A stretch of 64,000 nt of DNA, from the NCBI RefSeq assembly GCF_024679245.1, contig NC_090179.1, positions 8,920,327-8,984,326 of the forward strand. Reading direction: 5' to 3'. This stretch comes from Pseudorasbora parva (lineage: Eukaryota; Chordata; Actinopteri; Cypriniformes; Gobionidae). A program made the position numbers and the translations under genes. How positions within the stretch are numbered: position 1 is the stretch's first letter; every line of letters starts with the position of its first letter. Shown piece after piece: positions 9,951 to 21,440 of this stretch. The notes beneath the pieces were generated by a model, which saw nothing but the letters and a program-made list of their open reading frames with translations, had not been told where the DNA came from and made no database searches.

Positions 9951-11458
9951 GGATGGAGACGCCACTCCCCGGGCCTCAGCCCCTGCCTCGACAGGATGTC
10001 TGCTCCCTGGTTCTGGTCCCCCGGGATGTAAACTGCCCTGAGAGACGACAGTTTCCCGTGGGACCACAGGAGGACCTGATGCGCCAGTCTGGACAGAGGG
10101 CGCGATCTCAGACCCCCCTGATGATTTAGATACGATACTACGGCAGTGTTGTTGGATCGTATCAGGACATGGTGGCCGCGAAGGTCCTCAAGAAAACTCC
10201 TCAGAGCTTTCCAGACCGCCAGCATCTCTAGGCAGTTGATGTGCCATGAAGCATGCTGGGCTGTCCAAGGACCTCTCACTCCTCGGCCTTCCATGACCGC
10301 GCCCCAACCAGTAAGGGATGCATCTGTTGAAACACAAGGCCCAACCTTATACTGGAGACTTCCGCCCGTATGGTCTCGATACGTGCGGGTGACATGTGTG
10401 CCCGCATCGTTACAGAGTCCCACACTATTCCCAGGAATGTGATTCTCTGGGAGGGCGTCAACGCGCTCTTCAAAGGCATTGAGTCTCAGTCCCAAGCACC
10501 TCATGTGGGCCAGAACAGCATCTCGATGCTGAACTGCCATATCGTACGATCTGGCCATGATCAACCAGTCGTCGATATAATTCAGTACACGGATGCCCTG
10601 GAGTCTTAGCGGAGCCAGGGCTGCGTCCATGCACTTTGTGAAGGTGCGAGGTGACAAGGCTAGGCCAAAGGGAAGGACCCGATATTGGAACGCTTCGCCC
10701 CCAAAAGCGAACCTCAGGAACTTCCTGTGACTGGGAAGGATGGATATATGGAAGTAAGCGTCCTTTAGATCTATCGTGACGAACCAGTCCTCGAACTGGA
10801 TCTGACTCACGATAACAGGAATAGTTAGCATCCTGAACCTGTATCTCCTCAGAGACCGATTCAGAAGCCTGAGATCTAAAATTGGACGCAACCCCCCATC
10901 CTTCTTGGGGACTATGAAGTACCCGACCTCCCTCTCTGGTGGGGGGACCCTTTCTATCGCCCCTTTTACCAGCAGAGAGTGTACTTCCTGCCCCATTACC
11001 CCCACCTGCTCGGGACCGACCACCGTCCAGACTATCCCCCCAAATTTTGGGGGAGGGACTCTGAACTCCAGTCTGTAGCCCCATTCTACAGTGCGCAGGG
11101 CCCACACAGAGATATTCGGAAGGCATGACCATGCGCCGAGATATTCTGATAAGGGCACCAGCCTCTCGAGGCTGGTCTGGGGTATCGACCGAACCTCTCC
11201 TTCGACCCCCTGAAGCGGATGACCGGCAGGGACTAGTCGAGGTAGATTTTCGGTGTGCGAACGCAGTCGCTGCTCTGCCGCAGATTTTATATGTGCTGGC
11301 CAGAGCCGCGCGCAAACGTGGGGAAATGACGTGGCCCGGAGCCCTTTTGACTGCGGGAGCACAACATCGATTTCCCGAGAGCTCCGGGGGGAGAACGACC
11401 TCGGTCGCTCCGCCCCGTGGGGGACAGCTCTCAGCGGCCCTGCCGCAGCTAGGACCAC
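9887..11458 (-). pseudogene. DIRS reverse transcriptase and RNase H (element B)
   Basis: A 523-codon frame contains RT motifs: YFIVPKKDGGLRPILDLRLL, DWFVTIDLKDAYFHISILP, RVLPFGLALSPRTFTK and the catalytic box YIDD in VLNYIDDWLI. RNase H follows: STDASLTGWGAVMEG (first Asp), WHINCLEMLAVWKAL (Glu), VLIRSNNTAVVSYLNHQGG (Asn where Asp is usual) and GDQNQGADILSRQ (last Asp). A different frame at 10479-10276 carries TPSQRITFLGIVWDSV. The connection region with its RLLG motif is missing, so a frameshift and a deletion lie at about 10480-10340. The residues before YFIVPKKD are also short compared with A and C. The ORF begins 10 bases inside the gag end. Confidence 0.85.
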
Positions 11459-12840
11459 TTGGAAGCCTTCTTAGCCTGAATGACCTCCCTCAGGTCGGTC
11501 TTCAGCTTCGAAGACTTCCTGCGAGAGCGCCGCTTCTTCTGCCAGGCTCCCTCAGGAGGGGCACGAGAAGCGACGGTCTGCATCTGCACCTCACGGTGCG
11601 AAGAGCCCTGTGCTGGCTGAGACTGCCCACTCGAGGCAGCCCTGCTGGAGGAGCCCCAGCGGCGAAGGATGAACTGGCTGAACGCGGCAGCCTGCTTTTT
11701 CACCTCCTGAAACCTCTCAACAACGGTGCTCACTGCGCCGCCGAAAAGGCCAGAAGGCGAAATCGGGGAATCAAGGAGAAAGTGTCTGTCTCTCTCCCTG
11801 ATCCCCGACAGGTTAAGCCAGAGATGCCTCTCCGCGCACACCAAACCCGCCATGGAGCGGCCGATAGCACGGGCCGCCTCTTTGGTGACGCGGAGAGACA
11901 AATCCGCTGCCTTCCTCAGTTCGGTCACATCCTCCGGGGAGGGACCCTCGCCCTCATCGAGCTCCTTCAACAAGTCCGCTTGGTAGGCCTGCAGAACCGT
12001 GAGAGTGTGCAGGCACCCACCAGCGCGACCAGCCGCACTATATGCCCTTCCCACCAGCTTTGATGTCTCTCGGCATGGTTTCGAGGGCAATGCCGGGGTT
12101 TTCAATGAAGCTGCTGTCTCGGGTGAGAGGTGGCCCGCGAGCGCCTCTTCAACCCTCGGCAGCGCAACATATCCCTTCTCAGATGCCCCCAGCACGTTAG
12201 CGAAGTCAAGTGCAGGGAGCGTAGTCAAAAGCGCTGAGAAGGGTTTTTCCCACGCCCTACACAGCTCACTGTGCAGGTCGGGGAAAAACGGCAGACCCCG
12301 GCGTGGAGGCTGGGCTCGTCGCTTGAAGAAGCGCTCGTCCAGCTTATTTGGTGGCTGGACGTTCACCTCTTCTTGTGGCCAATCTAGACTAAGCTTGGCC
12401 ACAGCGCGAGTCAAAACCTCCACGAGCTCCTCCATAGCCTGTGAGTGGGGTGGCGACTGCCCCACTGCGCCTGCTTCGGTGCTCATCGTCAACGACCCCT
12501 CAGAATCGGACAGCATGAGCACCTGATCCTCCGCCTCGTGGGAAGAAGCCGCAGCGCGGGCTTCCACACATGGCGGAAGATCCTCTGAATCGTCAGAGGA
12601 AGAGAGAGATGCCTCAACATTCCCTAATCCAGCTGACAGATCCATCTGCGAGCCCCACGATCTGCGGCGCCGCTCTGCCTCAGCAACAGCGGGCCCAGAA
12701 CCGCGAGGCTCGCGAGGCTGGCCGGCCTCGTCAAAGACCGCCAGCCGCGAGCGCAGCACTCTCAGCGGCAGCTTATCACACTCGCCGCAAGCCGCTCCCT
12801 CGAGAGCGGCCCGGGCGTGCTGCACGCCGAGACACTGCAC
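11449..12840 (-). pseudogene. DIRS gag-like ORF1 (element B)
   Basis: An uninterrupted 463-codon frame encodes the DIRS ORF1 protein, which is presumed to bind nucleic acid. It starts CLGVQHARAALEG with CGEC, part of the N-terminal cysteine motif seen in A and C. An acidic serine-rich stretch (LSSSDDSEDLP) follows, then the conserved core PFFPDLHSELCRAWEKPF, the helix-rich ERHLWLNLSGIRERDRHF and a basic C-terminus (KKRRSRRKSSK). The N-terminal CVSGCG part of the family is not in this frame, so the start may be lost. The frame itself has no stop. Confidence 0.75.
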
Positions 12841-13088
12841 ACAGAGCTAGACAGCAAACAACACCAAATAGACAGACAGAACACAGAGCGCGACCGCTGA
12901 AAGCAGGAATCTGCGTTTGCTTGTGCCGGCGTCCCTTTATACCTCCGGGTATGCCGTCACTCGTTACGTCATCACTCAACACCAATCAAGCTTGGACTTT
13001 TTTGATATGAACTCAGCAGCGTCATGCCGAGGGCGTTCCCCGATGTGTCATCTACGATGACGCAGTGCGAGTTCCTTCGATAAAGGGA

Positions 13089-14934
13089 TTAAGGGTGTCG
13101 GTTTACAGTCTTTGTGTGGATGGAGCCTCACTTTCAGAAATTTCAGGGTTAATCAGAAAAACTACTTTGAAGACCACAACAAAACACAGAGACCATGAAA
13201 CATTTACAGATGAAATGGTATAAAAAATGTGACTAAAATGATCATTGTTATTAATATTATTACAGTATCTAGTAACATGTACAAATAAAGTATTGAAAAA
13301 GGTTGTAGAAAATGATAAACCTCACATTTTAGCCATTAAAGCATTTTAAGAAAAGGGATTATTCAAAATGATAAATCTGTCAAGTGTCGATCAAAGTATT
13401 GTGAGAATTGTGAGCTTTAAATGGCTTTTCTGAATAATCAAAAATAAATAAAACGCAACTTAAACCTCCTCAGTGGGGGAAAACACAGTGTCAAACAGGA
13501 TAATATTGCGAAAAAATTAGATTTGGCTGTACAGTCGTACTGGAGAAATCAGTGATGTTATCAGCTTATTTTAATTTATCATATAGCAACAATGTTGGCA
13601 GATCAGTATTATAGTTTATAGAATTAAATAATACCTAATTCATACATTTTATTTGTATAATAAGTTGAATAACTTTAATCATATTTTTAGTGTCCACACA
13701 TGCAAGGAACACTGAACGTACAATCTGTCCAGTATGTTTATCTCTGAGTGATGTAAGGGGCTTTGCATTAAAAATGTTTGACATGGTGGATGGACTGGAC
13801 TACACAGACAACCAAAGAGGACTTCAATGCCGGTCTCGACGAGCGCCTCTGCACTTGTAAGATAGGAGGACTGGGGACTCTTTTGTTCTGGGAATTTGTC
13901 TACCACATCCATTGTGGTGGGAAGCGTCTAGTAGACAAATCCACCCTGCTTCCCATGCCCAATAAGGCCCAGAGAGGAAGGCCATCCCATAGCTGCCCAC
14001 TCTCACTGTCAATGCCCCAGAAGCCATTCCTGAGTGAAATCTAAGTTTTGATGATTTGTTAGTGTGGTTTGTTCTTTGTGCCCCTGTTGTTGGAGCAGGC
14101 AGTGAGAAATGAGGGTGATCAGGGTTGAATCTTGATGAACAGTTGGAGTAATGCAGTTCAGAAATTACACTCAAGGGAATTCCCTGACCCATGTCATGAC
14201 ACTCTTCCAGCCCCCTCCTTCGAACATCCTTACAGATCCTCAGTAGTTCTATGCAACTGTGGGAATGTTTTTTTTTTTTTTTTTTTGTGAGAGTAACAAA
14301 TTCCATTTATTCTCACAACATAGGAACCTGAAAAACAGGAAGTAACTAAGTAATTTAGCCATTCTACTAACTTAACTTTATTTTATATATTTTATTTTAT
14401 ATTGTGCTTTGGCAATACAATCATATTTTAAATAAATAATCATATCACATAGCATCAATATAATTAGATTAGTATTGTCACACTACCAAAAAAAATGTGC
14501 TTGTGGTGACATTTCTGCTAAATTATATTACGTTACTAATTGCATGATTCGCGGCTCTTTTAAAGAGAATGCCACATGAGTGTCACTAAAAGTGCATTAT
14601 ATTTTTAACTTTTTATCGCCTTGGTTGTTGTACTTATCACTGCAAATCAGGCATGAAATGTAAGGCTGGCTTTTCTGCTAACACAGAAAACAGGATCAAA
14701 CGTCCTGCAATAAAACAACAAAGCTGCATTTTATTCATCATCAATTCAAAGAAAGCCATTATCACAGTCTTGAGACCAAATATAGCCTACAACAATTGTC
14801 AAAAATTCAGCATGATATTTTTTGCTACTAATAAGGTCACTGCCGTTAAATAAAGCATCAGGCAGCATCATCAATGAAGCACAGGCTACTCTTCAGCACA
14901 ACGGTAACCCACAAAACTAATTAATTGTATTAAT
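13089..14934. other. Stretch without recognised gene
   Basis: It is mostly AT-rich. A more GC-balanced block at about 13770-14300 has overlapping open frames on both strands, neither of which resembles a known family to me. A T18 run is at about 14269-14286. No terminal repeats were found. Confidence 0.5.
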
Positions 14935-14988
14935 ATGTACTACAGTCAGTGACTGAATTAGATAGCATCAGTTAGATGTATCCAATAG
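14935..14988 (+). repeat. 54-bp target-site duplication, left copy
   Basis: This stretch begins atgtactacagtcagtg and ends tgtatccaatag. It is identical base for base to 18674-18727 and brackets the RLE retrotransposon. The flanking base differs on both sides, so the repeat is exactly 54 bp. Confidence 0.95.
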
Positions 14989-17900
14989 TATTTCCCCTGG
15001 GACACCAGTGACTTCCAGGAAAGGCTGGATGGCAACCAAGGAAGATTGGTGACGCTGGAAAGACAGATGACCTCCAGGAAAGACTGGCGTGGGTGGGTGA
15101 GGTTAGCAACCTCAATCACAGCACTCGCAAGAGGGCACCAACCAAAGCTACAAAACGGAACAATGGGCAATACCCCCAGGGTCTCCCGAGAGGGGGGGAG
15201 GATGAGAGACTCAATGGGACGGACACAACGGTTACGGCTATGGAAAACACACGGATAATGAGACGGCTTACCCAAACTACACTTACAGGGGAAATGTTAG
15301 AGGTAAAGTGCCACTGCGGAAAGCTTTGCAAGAACGCAAGGGGACTTAAAATACATCAATCTAAGACCCAATGTGGAGAAGGGAGGAAGCAGATGCAGCG
15401 TAGAGTGGAGACACTAAGTGAGACGCAGGAGGACTCCAGTCAGGAAGCACCCCACAGTACAGGAGACCTCTCAGCACCTGCTTCATCCCAACGCCACAGG
15501 AGGGACTCTCCTAACACTATCTCAGGCACCCAACCTACGTCAGGAAAAGTGAGATGGCCCCAAGCAAACAACAACACTGCATGGAACCAACTAGATGGGG
15601 ACATAGATAGAGTGCTTGAGGCCACATTAGCAGGATCAGCTGAGAAGAAAATCGACAGTATGACAACAATCATCATCACCATGGCCAGAGAGCGCTTTGG
15701 CACAGAGGAGAGAAAGGGTAGCAGTGGAACGCAGGTAAATCATCCTAACAGGAGGGCAAGAGAGGTCTTGAAATTAAGGAGGGAGATCAAGACCCTCAAC
15801 AAGCAGTTCAGAACAGCAAGTGCTGAAGAAAGAAAGGGCATAAAAGATCTAACTAGTGGACTTCGAGGGCAACTCTGCAGACTGAGAAGGGCAGAAAGGT
15901 CTCTGAAACTGAGGAAGGAGAAGGAGGCCAAGCGAGCGCGGTTCATTAAGGACCCATACAGGTTTACTAAAACCCTGCTTGGGGAAGCAAGATCTGGAAG
16001 ATTGACCAGCCCTATGGAAGTTGTCGAGGAGTTCCTTAAGGAGAGCCACAGTGACGCCCTCAGGAACCAATCCTGTGGCGCATACCCAAAGATCAGCAGA
16101 ACTGCAGAAACTCCTGAGGAAGAGCTTGATACAAGTGAACCAACATGGAGAGAAGTCCAGGACATTGTAAAGAAAGCCCGTTCAGCATCTGCCCCAGGAC
16201 CAAGCGGTATACCTTATAAAGTATACAAGAGATGCCCGATGCTCCTCCGCAGGTTATGGAAACTGTTGCGAAGGATATGGACAAAAGGTATCATTCCAGC
16301 ATCCTGGAAAAGAGCAGAGGGGTGCTTTGTACCCAAGGAAATGGACTCCTCCGACATCAACCAGTTCCGAACCATTTCTCTCCTTAGTGTCGAATGCAAG
16401 GTATTCTTTTCTGTCCTGGCAGAAAGGATGACTACCTACATGGTGAAGAACAAATATGTCGACACATCAGTCCAGAAAGGCGGCATTCCAGGTTTCTCCG
16501 GGTGCTTAGAACATACGGGTATCCTCAACCAGCTGATCCGGGAGGCCAAGATGAGCAAAGGAAACCTAACAGTTGTCTGGCTCGACTTGGCTAACGCATA
16601 CGGTTCAATCCCACATGGCCTCATCAACACGGCTATGGAACACTACCATATCCCCCACCACACTAGGGGTATAATTACCAGCTACTTTGGAGGATTCCAA
16701 TTACGGTTCAAAACTGCCCACTTCACAACCCAGTGGCAGGACCTTGAAAAAGGAATCGTGACAGGCTGCACAATCTCCCCCATCCTGTTTGTCATGGGAA
16801 TGAACCTGCTCATAACAGCTGCAGGAAAGGAATCCAGGGGGCCATTAATGGAGTCTGGCACCCGCCAACCTCCAATAAGAGGTTTTATGGATGACCTTAC
16901 AATAACAACTTCAACCCATGTGCAGGCAAGATGGATCCTGAAGGCTCTTGATGATGTGGCAACATGGGCTCGAATGAAGTTCAAGCCAAGGAAATCAAGA
17001 AGTATGGTAATCAGAAGGGGGGAAGTGACCAGCAAGTTCCACTTGCGAGTACAGGGGGAAACGATACCATCAATTGAGGAAAACCCAATTAAGTGCCTAG
17101 GGAAATGGTATGACGCATCCCTGACCGACAGATGCAACATTTCTAGGACAGAAAAACAGGCAGATGCATGGCTGAGTAAGATCGAGGGGTCAGGGCTGCC
17201 AGGAAAGTTTAAGGCCTGGCTCTTCCAGCACGGCCTGCTACCACGACTAATGTGGCTACTTACAATCTATGAAGTACCTATGACAACAGTGGAAGGAGTC
17301 GAGAGACGAGTGAACAAACACCTTCGCAAGTGGCTTGGAATTCCACCAAGCTTCACGTCAGTAGGGCTTTACACCAGGTCTGGTCAGATACAACTACCCC
17401 TTTCATCAGTGGTGGAAGAGTTCAAGGTGGCAAAGTGCCGGGTTGTGATGATGTACCAAGACTCCACTGATGAAAAAGTCAGAAGAGCAGGCGTCACGAC
17501 GAGATCAGGACGCAAATGGGCGGCTGGCACATCAGTGGCACAAGCTGAAAGCACATTAAAGCTGAAGGACATCATCGGGAACCCATGCGTAGGGAGGCAG
17601 GGACTCGGATCCACTCACTTCCAGCAATGGGGAAAAGCAGACCCAAAGCAGAGGAGGGTCATGATTCAAGCTGAGGTCCGACACCTGGAGGAAGAAAGGC
17701 GCAAGTCTAGGGCTGTCGAACTCGGTGTGCAAGGTGCCTGGACAAAGTGGGACCTGCCAAAGCGGAAGATCACGTGGTCTGAGATCTGGAGACTGGAGCC
17801 TTTTCGTATCTCCCTCCTGCTCCGTTCAGTGTATGACACCCTTCCATCACCAACAAACCTCCACAGATGGGGAATGAGGGAGGACCCATTGTGTAGGCTA

Positions 17901-18673
17901 TGCGGAGGGAGGGGAACAATGGCGCATATACTGGCAGGATGCAAAACAGCTCTTAGCCAAGGAAGATACAGGTGGGGACATGACAACGTCCTCAGTGCAC
18001 TGGCTGACATCTTGGAGCGGGAGAGGCAGAAAAAGCGCCAGACCATTATAAGGCCGGTAACAGCCATTCAGTTCATCAGAGAGGGGGAGAAACCACCAGC
18101 CCCCAAGAAGATTAAGAAGAGCCTCTTGCAAGCAGCACAATCCTGGGAGATGAGGGTGGACCTGGGAAGGAAACTAGTCTTCCCCCAGGTTGTGCAAACA
18201 CAGTTGAGGCCAGACATGGTCTTATGGTCGGAGGAGGCAAGGAAGCTAATCTTGATTGAACTGACGGTTCCATGGGAAGACGGGTGCGAGGAGGCCTACG
18301 AGCGGAAAGCCACCAAGTATCAGGACCTCGGTGAGCAGTGTAGGGCCAAAGGGTGGCAGACCTGGCTATTCCCGGTTGAGGTCGGGTGTAGGGGTTTCCC
18401 GGCACAGTCTGTGTGGAAAACACTCACAGCTCTGGGTTTGGCAGGTAGGGAAAGGAAGGTAGCTGTTCGTAGGTTGGGTGAGGCAGCAGAAAGAGCGTCT
18501 TGCTGGCTCTTGAGTAGGAGGGAGGAGTTGAGCTGGGGGCCAGGAGGAGGTGGGCAGTGACTGGCCACCACTGCCGACCCGCCAACTGGAGGGTGTTGTG
18601 GTTCAGGGTCGAAACATCCCGTGAAAGTTAGACGCCACCTGACGACATCTTCTCCTGGCTGAAAGCTACTGCC
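14989..18673 (+). mobile_element. RLE-type non-LTR retrotransposon, R2/Hero-like, apparently full length
   Basis: A 3,685-bp insertion bracketed by perfect 54-bp direct repeats holds a single long ORF, a leader of about 250 bp and a 3' UTR of about 115 bp without a poly(A) tail. Domain order is N-terminal zinc finger, RT, CCHC knuckle and restriction-like endonuclease, as in the R2/R4/NeSL/Hero group, which inserts by target-primed reverse transcription. Identical target copies and an unbroken ORF point to a recent insertion. A leader word near 15011 (acttccaggaaaggctgg) recurs near 15070 with two changes. The clade within the RLE group is uncertain; Hero is my best guess. Confidence 0.92.
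15240..18560 (+). CDS. R2/Hero-like retrotransposon polyprotein (zinc finger, RT, CCHC, RLE)
   Basis: From the first in-frame ATG (15240) the protein is 1,106 residues. The frame is open upstream to a TGA at 15009, so an earlier non-ATG start is possible. Residues about 22-46 form a zinc finger ([19 protein letters not shown]). RT motifs follow: [43 protein letters not shown] and catalytic FMDD near residue 549, where Tyr-Ala is replaced by Phe-Met. A CCHC knuckle ([17 protein letters not shown]) is near residue 884. The endonuclease has RPD near 989 followed after 14 residues by ELTVPW. It would nick the target and copy its own RNA at the nick. No stop or frameshift is seen, so it could be functional. 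Confidence 0.93.
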   Translation: MENTRIMRRLTQTTLTGEMLEVKCHCGKLCKNARGLKIHQSKTQCGEGRKQMQRRVETLSETQEDSSQEAPHSTGDLSAPASSQRHRRDSPNTISGTQPTSGKVRWPQANNNTAWNQLDGDIDRVLEATLAGSAEKKIDSMTTIIITMARERFGTEERKGSSGTQVNHPNRRAREVLKLRREIKTLNKQFRTASAEERKGIKDLTSGLRGQLCRLRRAERSLKLRKEKEAKRARFIKDPYRFTKTLLGEARSGRLTSPMEVVEEFLKESHSDALRNQSCGAYPKISRTAETPEEELDTSEPTWREVQDIVKKARSASAPGPSGIPYKVYKRCPMLLRRLWKLLRRIWTKGIIPASWKRAEGCFVPKEMDSSDINQFRTISLLSVECKVFFSVLAERMTTYMVKNKYVDTSVQKGGIPGFSGCLEHTGILNQLIREAKMSKGNLTVVWLDLANAYGSIPHGLINTAMEHYHIPHHTRGIITSYFGGFQLRFKTAHFTTQWQDLEKGIVTGCTISPILFVMGMNLLITAAGKESRGPLMESGTRQPPIRGFMDDLTITTSTHVQARWILKALDDVATWARMKFKPRKSRSMVIRRGEVTSKFHLRVQGETIPSIEENPIKCLGKWYDASLTDRCNISRTEKQADAWLSKIEGSGLPGKFKAWLFQHGLLPRLMWLLTIYEVPMTTVEGVERRVNKHLRKWLGIPPSFTSVGLYTRSGQIQLPLSSVVEEFKVAKCRVVMMYQDSTDEKVRRAGVTTRSGRKWAAGTSVAQAESTLKLKDIIGNPCVGRQGLGSTHFQQWGKADPKQRRVMIQAEVRHLEEERRKSRAVELGVQGAWTKWDLPKRKITWSEIWRLEPFRISLLLRSVYDTLPSPTNLHRWGMREDPLCRLCGGRGTMAHILAGCKTALSQGRYRWGHDNVLSALADILERERQKKRQTIIRPVTAIQFIREGEKPPAPKKIKKSLLQAAQSWEMRVDLGRKLVFPQVVQTQLRPDMVLWSEEARKLILIELTVPWEDGCEEAYERKATKYQDLGEQCRAKGWQTWLFPVEVGCRGFPAQSVWKTLTALGLAGRERKVAVRRLGEAAERASCWLLSRREELSWGPGGGGQ

Positions 18674-18727
18674 ATGTACTACAGTCAGTGACTGAATTAG
18701 ATAGCATCAGTTAGATGTATCCAATAG
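18674..18727 (+). repeat. 54-bp target-site duplication, right copy
   Basis: Identical to 14935-14988. It directly follows the element end gaaagctactgcc and precedes aattcaac. Confidence 0.95.
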
Positions 18728-18839
18728 AATTCAACTAAAAGATCTCTTCATATCCTCTTGTGCAACAACACATAAACACAGGTCATTTTAATATTTACTC
18801 TCCTTATTACACTGTAAAATCCAACGCTGTTCTTACTAA

Positions 18840-20038
18840 AGCCCCGTTTCCACCACAGGAACTTTACCCAGGAACTAGGAACTTTGGGTGGTACTTCGTG
18901 TGTTTAGACCGCAGGAACCAGGGTAAAATTGAAGTTCCGGGTAAATATTTCCCCCTCCAAACGGCCCTGCTCGCGAGGTAGTACTTTTTCAAAGTTCAGG
19001 AACTTTCGAGGGCGGGACTTGGGCGCTGAACATGCTGATTGGTTGAGCTCACGCAGTTCAACCGGCATTTTTAAAAGTCTTTTGCGAGGTTCGTTCTGCG
19101 TTCAGTAAATATCAGTCTTGCTCTCTGTCTGGTGGCGCGCGGTCGTCTCAGCCATCTCCCGTTCAATGTTCGTAATAGCTGATAATAATATACATTGTCA
19201 TTTTAAATCTAGCTTTACAAGCTTTCTGAATATGCTGCAGCTGCATGCTGCTGAATCTGCATATTAGTGCTCTTTTCTGTCATTGTTAATTACCTCTTTA
19301 GTAAACCTATACATAACCAGCAAAAGCAGCAAAGCTTGAATCTCTTCCATACTCGTTATTAATTTGTTTTCACCATGTAAACGACCTGACCGATTACTTT
19401 TAAGTGTGTGTCCTTACATGACGTGACGGCGCGCGCCGCGCTCATGTTGACAAGAGAGGAAAGTACATTTTTCTGAGGGGTAAACTTTTTATTTCGTGAG
19501 TTATGAAGATAATGTTGGAGTAATGACACAGCGTATATTGCCCCAGGCAGTTTTTACTTTAACTGCGCCTGACAGAAGATTTTTTTTTCTGAGATGATTA
19601 TTACACTTTACAACAAATAGCTATAAATAATACTGTATTAGTCCTGGTGGCCGTTAAGAGTTGCTATGGCTACAGTCAACACACTCCAGCTGCTGGAGAA
19701 AACAGCGTTGACATTTTTGGTGCGGCAGACAAACTGCATGTGACAAAATGATTGCGATTGAAAGTCATCACATGTAAACACCAGATCGGTTTAGATAACG
19801 TCTCATGTAAACAGATCACTAAATCTTTCAATCGGTACACACACAAATGATTACTGTCCTTCACTGATTTGGAGGAACAGTCGCGCGCAGTCCTACATCA
19901 CCGGACTAATTTGCCTAATCTTCTCGGAACTTTATCGCGGTCGAAACGCAGACAGCTGCAGGTCTGGGGGGGAGAAAAGTTCCTGTAAAAAAGTTCCTGG
20001 TACAAATAGTTCCGGGTAATTTTGGTGGAAACGGGGCT
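18840..20038. mobile_element. PIF/Harbinger-type non-autonomous element
   Basis: A 16-bp terminal inverted repeat, agccccgtttccacca, is at both ends and flanked by TAA at 18837-18839 and 20039-20041. The related repeat at 28695-28720 has the same sequence with a single TAA and no insert, so it preserves the empty site. The three-base TAA duplication fits PIF/Harbinger. Inside are the word aaagttcctgg and CpG-rich sequence but no transposase. Confidence 0.85.
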
Positions 20039-20358
20039 TAAGACTTTTTTAGTGAACTTTACTTAATGTCCAATAATTTGTTGACCTTACTTAAAATAAT
20101 TTAGTAATCTGAACTGTTTGCATGCTATGCCTTTGTTACTTAGAAAACCCAAGTAAACATTACTTGACTGGCTTGAGTACCATTTTGCCAAAGGAAAAAA
20201 AAAATTATGTTGATTTCCTAAAATATCTCACCATTATGGTGATGAGTGTTCCCTTTGGTTGGGCACTTGGAACTTAATTTATATTACTATAAATCTTTTC
20301 CTATTGGTGCAGCAATGCAACACGAAATCACAGTTATCTGATTTCAAAGGAAGGGAAG

Positions 20359-20359
<1 letters not shown>

Positions 20360-20420
<61 letters not shown>
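20360..20420. repeat. (TA)n microsatellite
   Basis: About 60 bp of uninterrupted TA dinucleotides inside the CACTGTAAAA MITE, followed by a short CA-rich tail. Confidence 0.95.
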
Positions 20421-20422
<2 letters not shown>

Positions 20423-20525
20423 ACACACATACACATAAAGATAAATATGTAATATAAATTAATGATCTTTTAACATTTTACTTACTTTTTTTAAGTAAGG
20501 ACAACTAATCACATTTTACAGTGTA

Positions 20526-21440
20526 GTGGCTTTGCACAACTTTTTTCTATTAACATGCACTAATATTTCTGAAGTTCAGGTCAGAAGTTATTGATTATAT
20601 TTTGATCATAATGGGAAGCTTAGTTTGTTAATCCTGTCTAGTGTCACTTCACTAAACAAACTCATTATTTTAAAAACACATACATTTACTCTTATTTTAT
20701 GTTATAAAATGGGACACTTCTGAAAATATTAAGCAGTGATTTTTTAAACTCATGATTCACAGAAATTGTTTGTACGCTGGTGTCATTTAGACACACATAG
20801 AGATGAAGAATCAGCCTATGAATCTCAAAAATTGTGAAAATCAACTAAAAAGATGATCAGATAGATCAACTCTGAACATCACAAAACACTACTAAAAGGC
20901 AACACAAAACAACACCAAAAATAAAGGTAAATAGTAAGAATTAAAGAAAATAACCAGGCTATTCAGCTGCTTGATTTATTCATGCAACAATGCATGCTGA
21001 GAATCATGGGTGATTTTTGTACAATGCCAGTACCCAGCATGTACTGCAGAAAGAAGCTTTTGATTGTCATCATTGTTGAGATTCATACGCCAATTCTTGA
21101 TGTCTAAGTGAGTCTGAAAGACTCAAGTGTTCAGACCACAAGTTGTTTCCATGGCCTTCAAATTATCTGGTTGCAACACTGATGGCTCTCATGGTGTACA
21201 ATTATGGATTTGAATTATGTTGAGGTTTTAATTGTGTCAAGGTTCAAGAGCCCAACTAAAGCAAACACTGATCACCATAATGGTAACATCAGAAGAAGCA
21301 ACATCTGTTAATTCTCAATAAGAGCTGAAGATGTTTGACAGAAATAAAGTCAGTCTGGTTAGTAATGTGTGAAGCTGGTAATGCTGTTTGTGGAGTTGTT
21401 TAATCCTCCTCTGCTGAATGTCTTCTTGTATCTTCAGTTG
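20526..21440 (-). repeat. Dispersed repeat copy of the CACCATTATGGTGA family
   Basis: The inverted word ctgatcaccataatggtaac near 21270, the stretch atgcatgctgagaatcatgg (20992) and the bag ggagttgtttaatcctcctctgc (21392) match copies at 900-2000, 7325-7545 and 23400-23600. No ORF is convincing. Ends are approximate. Confidence 0.55.

Larger units (their letters stand above)
8124..13088 (-). mobile_element. DIRS element B (second subfamily)
   Basis: This is a near-complete DIRS-type retrotransposon on the minus strand: gag (12840-11449), RT/RNase H (11458-9887), a linking region, tyrosine recombinase (9581-8535), ICR (8366-8480). The inverted terminal repeats are at about 8165-8335 and 12900-13070. 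They share words such as gtgatgacgtaacgagtgac and ggaggtataaaggga. The 3' end (8124-8165) carries an extra segment absent from the 5' end. Terminal sequences and proteins differ clearly from A and C, so this is another subfamily. DIRS elements make no target duplication, and none is seen. ORF lesions make the copy inactive. Confidence 0.88.
18811..20525. mobile_element. CACTGTAAAA MITE interrupted by a Harbinger-type insertion and a TA microsatellite
   Basis: The termini cactgtaaaa (18811) and ttttacagtg (ending 20525) are inverted and flanked by TA, as for Tc1/mariner-type MITEs. The interior outside 18840-20038 matches the copy at 28500-29200, for example ctgaactgtttgcatgctatg and cctttggttgggcacttgg. 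No coding capacity is visible. Confidence 0.65.

Noticed and set aside
11125..12063. 312-codon plus-strand frame over element B
   Set aside because: Antisense shadow of the DIRS ORF1/RT junction. No independent motif.
13778..14306. Overlapping open frames in a GC-balanced block
   Set aside because: Frames on both strands overlap and neither resembles a known family. Not enough to call a gene.
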